Below are positions 1 to 4,741 of a stretch of DNA of 5,202 bases, in pieces. Each line of letters opens with the position of its first letter. Position 1 is the stretch's first letter. The stretch lies in the NCBI GenBank assembly GCA_900766055.1, contig CAAFTZ010000012.1, positions 1 through 5,202 of the forward strand, read 5' to 3'. Source of the stretch: an uncultured Parasutterella sp. (lineage in GTDB: Bacteria > Pseudomonadota > Gammaproteobacteria > Burkholderiales > Burkholderiaceae_F). Below the pieces are notes generated by a model. That model was not told the origin of the DNA. It searched no databases and was given only the letters and a program-made list of their open reading frames with translations. Both the position numbers and the translations under genes were made by a program.

Positions 1-422
1 AGAATAAGTTTTCTTCCCTTTATCAGATCATAATTTTTAACGCAGTCCCAAACGGTAGCCGCATCTTTGTCTAGCGTGTCTAGATGCGGTTCGCCTTCGG
101 TTTCACCGACGCCTTGGTAATCGAATAAAACAACAGGTGCTCCTTCAATTGCAAGGAATGCAACCTGCTGCATGCTATAACTCATGTTGAATTGGGCACT
201 TTGGAAGTAGAGGACAGCCGGCAAAGTTTTGGTCTTGTCCTTTTTTATCTTTCCGTTTTCTTTCGGAAGGAGAATTTCGAAACTAATTTCCGGCTTTGAA
301 GGATCCGAAACGTTTGCAGCCTTCCCCTTGATTGACTCCAGACCGTAAAGCGGAGCAGACCAGTATCTCATTGAGTCTGATTTGAAGAAAAGGCCTTCTA
401 CAAGGTTAGATAAGAAGTTCAT
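1..422 (-). CDS. Alpha/beta-hydrolase fold protein, N-terminal part (runs off left edge)
   Basis: The frame is open from ATG at 422-420 to the window edge, giving the first 140 residues with no stop. The start is supported by a GAGG Shine-Dalgarno at 434-431, eight bases upstream. Residues about 45-63 form a beta strand and a lysine-rich loop (FEILLPKENGK). Residues 68-73 (LPAVLYF) are the next core strand, followed by a likely oxyanion-hole region. Residues 97-111 (VVLFDYQGVGETEGEP) match the family's 'fDyrGxGxSeGxp' strand and turn. The conserved aspartates DKDAATVWD (118-126) belong to the helix that precedes the nucleophile elbow. The G-x-S-x-G nucleophile should lie just beyond the edge, so catalytic competence cannot be judged. 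No signal peptide or membrane segment is visible, so it is probably a cytoplasmic serine hydrolase such as an esterase, thioesterase or BEM46-like enzyme. The substrate is unknown. Confidence 0.8.
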   Translation of the reverse strand, partial: MNFLSNLVEGLFFKSDSMRYWSAPLYGLESIKGKAANVSDPSKPEISFEILLPKENGKIKKDKTKTLPAVLYFQSAQFNMSYSMQQVAFLAIEGAPVVLFDYQGVGETEGEPHLDTLDKDAATVWDCVKNYDLIKGRKLI

Positions 423-424
423 TT

Positions 425-480
425 TCAAGTCCTCGTCTGTATAGGTACAAGTTTCAGACAAAGGCTCAAAAAGTCCTCCT
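425..480 (-). promoter_or_regulatory. Possible 14-codon leader ORF with strong Shine-Dalgarno ahead of the hydrolase
   Basis: On the minus strand a near-perfect Shine-Dalgarno, AGGAGGA (480-474), sits five bases before a TTG at 469-467. This TTG opens a 14-codon frame (MSLCLKLVPIQTRT) ending with TGA at 427-425. The stop is two bases before the hydrolase ATG (422), close enough for translational coupling or a leader peptide. The Shine-Dalgarno is better than that of the hydrolase itself, which is what makes the arrangement notable. The TTG start and short length make chance a serious alternative. Confidence 0.25.
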
Positions 481-666
481 ACATTAATTATTTTTAATCT
501 TTTTTATAGAAAAAATTTATCTTGTTTGAGCGCGGACATTAGTTGAATGTATGGTTTTAATTTACTGATTGCCGTGTTTAGTGTGGTGATATTGCTCCAT
601 GAATACCAAATAATCGACCTTTTTTTAATACAAATGAATCTTCCGATTAAGAGTTCTACAAGACAG

Positions 667-692
667 AAGGCCCGGATTAACTCCGAGCCCTT
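667..692 (-). terminator. Hairpin, probable terminator of the truncated asparaginase gene
   Basis: Read on the minus strand, GGCTCGGA (689-682) pairs with TCCGGGCC (676-669) around a five-base loop. One G-U wobble and flanking AA/TT pairs complete the stem, with one bulged G. The wobble (U686-G672 in minus-strand RNA) would be a C-A mismatch in plus-strand RNA, so the stem is better on the minus strand. It begins 25 bases downstream of the asparaginase stop, the usual place for its terminator. The following tract (CTTCTGTCTT) is only moderately T-rich, so termination strength is uncertain. Confidence 0.5.
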
Positions 693-716
693 GCCTACTT
701 CAAAGGTTTAATTTAA

Positions 717-830
717 TTAATACTGCTTGAACATTTCCGAGATCTTTTGCGGATCGTTTGTCTTGGTCAAACCTAACTGAAGAAGAATTCTTGCTTTCTG
801 AGGATTAAGCGTACCGGCGTGTACGAATCC
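717..830 (-). pseudogene. ansB: C-terminal remnant of a type II L-asparaginase, truncated at the IS boundary
   Basis: Reading the minus strand from 830 down to the TAA at 719-717 gives about 37 residues beginning GFVHAGTLNPQKAR and ending MFKQY. This matches the conserved C-terminus of AnsB-type asparaginases (GFV.sGTLNPQKAR.LL.LaLT.T.DP..I...F.QY as I remember the Escherichia coli protein). The intact enzyme is about 330-350 residues, is usually periplasmic and hydrolyses asparagine to aspartate and ammonia. The catalytic threonines and the signal peptide belong to the missing N-terminal part. Homology ends exactly at the left inverted repeat of the insertion sequence; the frame continues 45 bases into the element as unrelated residues and then stops at TAA (878-876). 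Nothing resembling the rest of the gene is found right of the element. The remnant is non-functional. Confidence 0.87.
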
Positions 831-847
831 CTGAGTTTGGCAGATTC
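830..847 (+). repeat. Left terminal inverted repeat of the insertion sequence
   Basis: The left end reads CCTGAGTTTGGCAGATTC. It matches the reverse complement of 3085-3102 at 16 of 18 positions, with mismatches at positions 3 and 15. The outer edge coincides with the point where asparaginase homology stops, which independently supports this boundary. Confidence 0.85.
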
Positions 848-860
848 TGATTGACCTTTT

Positions 861-894
861 GGGCGCCAACGCCCATTAGGTCTATTTTTGGACC
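861..894 (+). promoter_or_regulatory. Two small hairpins between the left IS end and the transposase promoter
   Basis: GGGCG (861-865) and CGCCC (870-874) form a perfect five-bp GC-rich stem with a four-base loop. Just downstream, GGTC (879-882) and GACC (891-894) form a second, weaker stem. Both lie inside the element and upstream of its promoter, where they would form in transcripts entering from the flank. A role in damping read-through expression of the transposase is inferred and is known for other IS families. They could also be part of the transposase-binding end. Confidence 0.4.
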
Positions 895-912
895 CTTTGC
901 TGATTTATTTTG

Positions 913-941
913 TTGTAGATATGTAGTAGATATGTTATAAT
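913..941 (+). promoter_or_regulatory. Transposase promoter, extended -10
   Basis: TTGTAG (913-918) is a fair -35 and TATAAT (936-941) is a perfect sigma-70 -10 box, separated by 17 bases. A TG at 933-934 one base before the -10 makes it an extended -10 promoter. Transcription should start near 947-949, about 18 bases ahead of the transposase ATG. The spacer contains a tandem 10-bp repeat, listed separately. Confidence 0.75.
915..935 (+). repeat. Tandem 10-bp direct repeat within the transposase promoter
   Basis: GTAGATATGT occurs at 915-924 and again at 926-935 with one base between copies, an 11-bp period of about one helical turn. The first copy overlaps the -35 box and the second runs into the extended -10. 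It may be a binding site for a repressor or the transposase itself; it may also be a slippage duplication that built the promoter. Confidence 0.6.
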
Positions 942-965
942 TGGACTCAATAATTGAGGTGGTCT

Positions 966-3008
966 ATGTATGTCTCTACTTGCAAAGGCGGAGCCAACGG
1001 GCAATACACTTATGTCCGGCTCATGGAGTCTTATCGGGATGAAAACGGAAAGGTCAAGCACAAGGTCGTGCAGAACTTGGGACGGCTCGACATCCTTTCT
1101 CAGTCAGATCCGAACTACTTGGAAAATTTGAAGAAGAAGTATCAGGAAGACTATGCGGAAAAGAGCCGCCTTCAGTCGCTAAATCGACTCGCACAAGTAC
1201 AAAGACTGCTTAGTTTTGACAACAATTCCTCTGCCGGCGCTCCGCTTCCTCTGCTGCAGTACGGACACTTCCTTTTAAAAAAGATCTGGGACGACCATCT
1301 TCATTTGGATAGAAAGTTCAAAGACATCCAGCACAGACAAACAAAAGCAAAATTCGACTTAAATGCTCTCGTCTCCTACCTCTGCTTCTTGAAAATTCTT
1401 GATCCTCACTCCGTTTTTTATTCATTCGGAGATCAGGACGGTTTCTTAGGAGCTCCCGTCCAAGGCATCGGTTTAGACAGTTACTACAATTCCTACGACT
1501 ATTTGTTTGAGCACAAGGACTCGATCATGAAATTCTTTAATCGCTCAATCAATAATCAGCTTGGAAAAACAAAGGCTACGTTAATTTTTTATGACGTGAC
1601 CAATGTCTACTTCGAAACGGCGCTTACTGACTTGGAATGCGGCAGACAGCAGATGGCTTTCCAAGACCGGCTTCAGGAAGAGGTGCAGCTGGCCTATGAA
1701 AGCGGCGAGTTGGATGGTGCATGCTTTGACAAGGAAGGAAGACTGGTATCCGGCCAAAAAACGGATGATTTCATTAAGAAAATTCAGGCGCAGAAAATCG
1801 AATACCTTCAAATGAGAGGTCCTTCAAAAGAGCATCGTTTTGACCTTCCGTTAGCGTCCATTGCGTTGGTAATTAACGAAGAAGGCATCCCGATTGACTT
1901 TTATGTCTACGCCGGAAACGCGTCCGAGTTCAAAACCATGGCCGCTTCGATTGAATCTCTGAAACAGAAATACAACGTTAAAGAGAGCATCGTCGTAGCC
2001 GACCGGGGGCTTAATTCTGCGGCGAACTTAAAGATGCTGCAAAGCAACGACCTCGGATTCCTTATGGCACAGAAAGTAAGCAATCTGGATCAGAAGACTA
2101 CAAAGGCAATGTTCGATCCTGAGGATTATGTTCCGATCATCAGGCAGGGAGAGGAAGTCGCTCGCTTCAAGGTCGTAAAAGACTGGACTAAGAAAGGAAA
2201 GCACAAGGCTGAAGATACTAAATGTACTTTAGTTCTGACCTTTGATAAGAAGAGACAAAAACGGGATCTAGCAGTCCTCGAAGTCTGGAAGCAGCTCGTG
2301 CTGAAGAAACAAGTTCAGGGAATAAAAGTTAAACCCAAGAGCTCCGGCTGGGCTTCCATTGCAAAGACCTTGGAAAAAACAGAGGCGAGAATAGAAGGAA
2401 TTGATGAAGAGACGTTCGAAGCCAAACGCCGTCTTGCCGGGTACGCAGCTCTCGTTTACAAGAATGCACCCAACTGTCAGGAGAAAGACCCCGTGCCGGA
2501 CGGAAGGCTTGTAGCTACCTATCACGAGCTTAACCAGATCGAGAGCTGCTTCCGAATTATGAAATCTCACCTGGGCTTACGACCCATGTACCTGAGGAAC
2601 TCAAATCACATCAAAGGACACATACTCATTTGTGTGATTGCGCTGGGGATGCTGAAACTGCTGCAGTGGAAATTGAATAAATCAGGTACTCCGCTGACAA
2701 TCCCGGAAATCATACGTGCATTGAATTCTGCGACGACTGTACCCATAAAAAGCGGCGATGAACTAATGTTCCTGCAGTGCTCGAGACCGCAAAATATTAG
2801 AAAGGGTTTAGAGAGACTGGGCCAAGAAGAACTTAAGGCTGAACTTGCAGAACGCAGAAAGCAGCCAAATCAGCTCGAAATACTCTTTAAGACAGTGGGG
2901 CTTGTGCCGCCGGCACGCTTAGTTAATCTCAAAGAGATGGGGCGCTGCCTAGGAGTAAGACTTACATCAGAGGAGGCAATTCCGGAATTGGTTAAGGACA
3001 TGCTCTAG
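966..3008 (+). CDS. IS1634-family DDE transposase
   Basis: The gene encodes 680 residues from ATG 966, the transposase that cuts and joins the element's ends. This start is chosen over the in-frame TTG at 954 because GAGGTGG (956-962) is its ribosome binding site and the protein then begins MYVSTCKGG. The N-terminal segment to about residue 42 (YVRLMESYRDENGKVKHK, then NLGRLD) is the family signature. The DDE residues can be read as D210 in LIFYDVTNVYFE, D346 in VVADRGLNS and E526 in the Y-x-E-L-NQI-E block. K533 and FRIMKSHLGLRP complete the C1-like signature, with leucine where many IS4-superfamily members have arginine. A stretch of about 55-60 residues after D210 (roughly 222-282), rich in charged residues and Q, appears to be extra relative to shorter relatives, as does a C-terminal tail after about 600. 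No frameshift or internal stop is present. A terminator follows before the IS end. Confidence 0.92.
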   Translation: MYVSTCKGGANGQYTYVRLMESYRDENGKVKHKVVQNLGRLDILSQSDPNYLENLKKKYQEDYAEKSRLQSLNRLAQVQRLLSFDNNSSAGAPLPLLQYGHFLLKKIWDDHLHLDRKFKDIQHRQTKAKFDLNALVSYLCFLKILDPHSVFYSFGDQDGFLGAPVQGIGLDSYYNSYDYLFEHKDSIMKFFNRSINNQLGKTKATLIFYDVTNVYFETALTDLECGRQQMAFQDRLQEEVQLAYESGELDGACFDKEGRLVSGQKTDDFIKKIQAQKIEYLQMRGPSKEHRFDLPLASIALVINEEGIPIDFYVYAGNASEFKTMAASIESLKQKYNVKESIVVADRGLNSAANLKMLQSNDLGFLMAQKVSNLDQKTTKAMFDPEDYVPIIRQGEEVARFKVVKDWTKKGKHKAEDTKCTLVLTFDKKRQKRDLAVLEVWKQLVLKKQVQGIKVKPKSSGWASIAKTLEKTEARIEGIDEETFEAKRRLAGYAALVYKNAPNCQEKDPVPDGRLVATYHELNQIESCFRIMKSHLGLRPMYLRNSNHIKGHILICVIALGMLKLLQWKLNKSGTPLTIPEIIRALNSATTVPIKSGDELMFLQCSRPQNIRKGLERLGQEELKAELAERRKQPNQLEILFKTVGLVPPARLVNLKEMGRCLGVRLTSEEAIPELVKDML

Positions 3009-3037
3009 CATGTACACAAGACAATAAATTAAAAAAA

Positions 3038-3076
3038 CTCTGAACTCGCCAATAATCAAAGAGTTGAGAGCTTTTT
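3038..3076 (+). terminator. Rho-independent terminator of the transposase gene
   Basis: CTCTGAACTC (3038-3047) pairs with GAGTTGAGAG (3061-3070) at nine of ten positions around a 13-base loop, followed by C and a T run (3072-3076). It starts 29 bases after the transposase stop and lies inside the element, so the transposase transcript should end before reaching the flanking genes. Confidence 0.75.
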
Positions 3077-3084
3077 ATTTGCCT

Positions 3085-3102
3085 GAAGCTGCCAAACTCG
3101 GG
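3085..3102 (-). repeat. Right terminal inverted repeat of the insertion sequence
   Basis: Read on the minus strand the right end is CCCGAGTTTGGCAGCTTC, matching the left end at 16 of 18 positions. The sequence outside (TCTTTTTTT...) no longer matches the left flank, which fixes the boundary. No target duplication with the left flank is seen. Confidence 0.85.
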
Positions 3103-3219
3103 TCTTTTTTTGTTATAGACTACAAATCTGCCACGAAAATAATAATGTCCTTTGCAGTTTCTTTTCGATCATAATAGTTAATGAAAATTCTTCTGTTAAT
3201 CCTTGCCCTGATTAAAAAT
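3103..3219. other. Short AT-rich spacer right of the insertion sequence
   Basis: This stretch joins the right IS end to the terminator of the MmgE/PrpD-family gene. It carries no visible gene and no asparaginase sequence, so it is not the other half of the gene cut at the left end. A minus-strand frame of about 40 codons ends here at TAG (3118-3120) but has no ATG and passes through the hairpin at 3220-3249, so it is probably chance. Confidence 0.5.
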
Positions 3220-3258
3220 AAGGCCGATATCCCAAAGATAATCGGCCTTTAAAATAAT
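3215..3258 (-). terminator. Strong hairpin terminator after the MmgE/PrpD-family gene, probably bidirectional
   Basis: AAGGCCGAT (3220-3228) and ATCGGCCTT (3241-3249) form a perfect nine-bp stem with a 12-base loop. On the minus strand the stem is followed by ATTTTT, placing it 21 bases after the stop of the MmgE/PrpD gene. On the plus strand it is followed by a mixed A/T tract and a run of T, so it could also stop transcripts coming from the insertion sequence. Confidence 0.85.
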
Positions 3259-3269
3259 TTTTTTAGAGG

Positions 3270-4625
3270 TTAAGGATTGCCCAAAGAACTAATATCCTGC
3301 GGTGATGCATTGTCAAGATTCTGCAAAATGGCGTACCAATCCTCCGCTTTCTTCGCGTCCGTGACGCCCTCAGAACAGTCCATAAATTTTTCTTTAACCA
3401 CCGGTTCCGGAAGTGGTTTCTCCGGATTCCCGACGGCTAAATCATTGCTCAAAGAAATGATGTCTCCGTTCTTAAGATAAACTTTCAGGCGAATCGGAGC
3501 GGTTCCGATAAATCCGAGTTTCGCCAACTCAGGAGAAACTTCCATCTTGACCTTCTTCATCATCGCTTGAATTTCCGGGCCAAGTACGTTTGCGTCCGTG
3601 AAAGAGGCAAGGGAGAGTTTTCCGAAAATCAGTCGGTAGGCTAAAGCGAATTCAAGTGAGAACTTTGCTTGCACAGCGTTCTGAGGCAAATGACAAGTCA
3701 GTTCTTTTGGTCCCAGTAAACTGACACCGGCTTCAATATGATCAATATCATTAGCTTTCAGTGGATGACTGGAAAGGTACTCATCCCAAACATCATTTGT
3801 CGGATGAGAACCGGAGCAGCATGGATAACGCTTGATGACCAGTCCGTTTTCGCGAAGGTCCCAGAACTCGCCGATATCGACCTCGCCTTTTATTGCTTCT
3901 CCCGTAAAGCACAAAGCAAATCCATCTGCGCCTTCGACAGCATTGTGGCTTGCGTTAATACCGCAGGCAGCCATTTCTGCACAGTCAATGCCGATCCGAT
4001 TGGATAGGCCGGCATGAAGAGCTTTGGTTTGAGTTCCGAAATTGGCGCGAACGCTGCCGGCACGACTGACAGCGATACCTAAGGCATTAACGCACTTGTC
4101 TTCATCCAGGCATAAGAGTCTGACCGCCGGAATTGAAGCGCCGAATACACCATAAGCCAACGTCGTATGCCAGCCGCGCTCTGATAACTGGGGCATCGTC
4201 AAACGGGCAATCTGGTGCATCGATTCAACAGCAAGAACGTAAGCCAATAATGTCTGCTTGCCGCTCCACTTTCCTTTTTGTGCACAGGCAAACACACTCG
4301 GTGCAACGCTGACGCTCGGGTGTCCGATCGTAGCCCAGGAAACGTCGTCGAAATCCATGCAATGAGAGCTAACGCCGTTGAATAAAGCGGCTTCTTTTAG
4401 GCCTGCTGAATATGAGGTCCCGAAAAGCCGGCATGGCCCCTTTTTCAGCCCTTCTCTTTTTAAATAATTAAGGATGTTTTTGCTGACCGGCGCATGGATT
4501 CCGGCAAGAGAACAGGCAAAAAAGTCTGTTAGGCCGAGTTTGGCCACGGCGAGCACGTCCTCCGGAATCTTTTCATAGTCTGTATGCACCGCAAATGAAG
4601 CGATTTTTTCCAGTACTGTTTGCAT
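3270..4625 (-). CDS. MmgE/PrpD family protein (2-methylcitrate dehydratase-like fold)
   Basis: The protein is complete at 451 residues, normal for the family. It starts at ATG 4625 with AAGGAG (4637-4632) six bases upstream. Family members act on small di- and tricarboxylic acids (2-methylcitrate dehydratase PrpD, cis-aconitate decarboxylase, iminodisuccinate epimerase), and most are uncharacterised. The N-terminal helical domain covers about residues 1-265 and the C-terminal domain follows. Recognisable blocks are CMDFDDVSWATIGHPS (89-104), GWHTTLAYGVFGA (151-163), NFGTQTKALHAG (195-206), YPCCSGSHPTND (267-278) and AKFSLEFALAY (320-330). By motif, D93, H102, H153, K201 and H274 correspond to the D, H, H, K, H active-site set described for cis-aconitate decarboxylase. 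No signal peptide is seen, so it should be cytoplasmic. There are no prpB or prpC neighbours, which argues against the methylcitrate cycle. A LysR-type regulator lies directly upstream and may control it. The substrate is unknown. Confidence 0.92.
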   Translation of the reverse strand: MQTVLEKIASFAVHTDYEKIPEDVLAVAKLGLTDFFACSLAGIHAPVSKNILNYLKREGLKKGPCRLFGTSYSAGLKEAALFNGVSSHCMDFDDVSWATIGHPSVSVAPSVFACAQKGKWSGKQTLLAYVLAVESMHQIARLTMPQLSERGWHTTLAYGVFGASIPAVRLLCLDEDKCVNALGIAVSRAGSVRANFGTQTKALHAGLSNRIGIDCAEMAACGINASHNAVEGADGFALCFTGEAIKGEVDIGEFWDLRENGLVIKRYPCCSGSHPTNDVWDEYLSSHPLKANDIDHIEAGVSLLGPKELTCHLPQNAVQAKFSLEFALAYRLIFGKLSLASFTDANVLGPEIQAMMKKVKMEVSPELAKLGFIGTAPIRLKVYLKNGDIISLSNDLAVGNPEKPLPEPVVKEKFMDCSEGVTDAKKAEDWYAILQNLDNASPQDISSLGNP

Positions 4626-4656
4626 ACATTTCTCCTTGAAGAGTATGTTTCGTTAT

Positions 4657-4684
4657 TTTTTAATGACCTCTTCTTCTGAGACAA
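4657..4684 (-). promoter_or_regulatory. Tentative promoter for the MmgE/PrpD-family gene
   Basis: On the minus strand TTGTCT (4684-4679) and TAAAAA (4662-4657) lie 16 bases apart, each matching four of six consensus positions. The start would fall near 4650, about 25 bases ahead of the ATG. The match is weak, as expected for a promoter that needs an activator. Co-transcription with the upstream regulator is the alternative, since no terminator is visible between the two genes. Confidence 0.3.
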
Positions 4685-4691
4685 TCCGGCA

Positions 4692-4713
4692 AAGAATAAA
4701 TGAAGAATAAATT
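4692..4713 (+). repeat. Tandem 11-bp direct repeat upstream of the MmgE/PrpD-family gene
   Basis: AAGAATAAATG (4692-4702) is followed immediately by AAGAATAAATT (4703-4713), 10 of 11 bases identical. The period is about one helical turn. The pair sits just upstream of the tentative -35 box of the MmgE/PrpD gene, where a regulator would bind, but low-complexity AT sequence makes chance possible. Confidence 0.5.
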
Positions 4714-4716
4714 TTG

Positions 4717-4728
4717 GATTACTTAATC
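4717..4728. promoter_or_regulatory. Small palindrome, candidate LysR-type regulator site
   Basis: GATT (4717-4720) and AATC (4725-4728) form an inverted repeat around ACTT. It lies in the regulator-enzyme gap, about 70-80 bases upstream of the predicted transcription start, near where LysR-type recognition sites usually sit. It is short and AT-rich and does not follow the T-N11-A pattern well, so this is only a candidate. Confidence 0.2.
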
Positions 4729-4741
4729 TATTTAACGAAAG

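Larger units (their letters stand above)
423..716. other. AT-rich intergenic region between the hydrolase and the asparaginase remnant
   Basis: No protein-coding frame with family resemblance is visible here on either strand. The part nearest the hydrolase (423-480) holds its ribosome binding site and a possible leader ORF. A very AT-rich block at about 481-520 includes a minus-strand TATAAA (508-503) that could be the -10 of the hydrolase promoter, but no good -35 lies at the right distance. The part nearest the asparaginase remnant holds a hairpin (667-692). The middle (about 540-660) shows nothing I can name. Confidence 0.5.
830..3102 (+). mobile_element. Complete IS1634-family insertion sequence (about 2.27 kb)
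   Basis: The element is delimited by an 18-bp imperfect inverted repeat (830-847 and 3085-3102, 16 of 18 matching, both ends starting CC). It contains one transposase gene of the IS1634 family of DDE elements, an internal promoter and an internal terminator. The total is longer than I remember for the family (usually about 1.5-2.0 kb), in line with the long transposase. No short direct repeat is seen in the flanks (left ...GTACGAATC, right TCTTTTTTT...). The left flank is asparaginase coding sequence and the right flank is unrelated, so the junctions do not look like one simple insertion. The open reading frame and both ends are intact, so it is probably able to transpose. Confidence 0.85.

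Noticed and set aside
954..965. In-frame TTG start for the transposase, adding four residues
   Set aside because: The TTG overlaps the GAGG ribosome binding site of ATG 966 and has no Shine-Dalgarno of its own at a sensible distance; the family's proteins begin near the ATG start.
1581..1815. Overlapping open frames on both strands inside the transposase gene
   Set aside because: They are shadows of the real frame, with no family resemblance and no ribosome binding sites; programmed frameshifting is not needed because the transposase is one continuous frame.
2268..2570. 100-codon minus-strand frame inside the transposase gene
   Set aside because: It is antisense to the conserved catalytic C-terminal part, is cysteine- and phenylalanine-rich in a way typical of shadow frames, and has no recognisable motif.
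3118..3240. Minus-strand frame of about 40 codons right of the IS, containing INYYDRKETAKD
   Set aside because: It has no ATG, runs through a strong terminator hairpin, and I could not connect it to any family; a relic gene end remains possible but unsupported.
3738..4017. Plus-strand frames antisense to the MmgE/PrpD-family gene
   Set aside because: The minus-strand gene is complete and strongly conserved, and these frames lack start signals and known motifs.
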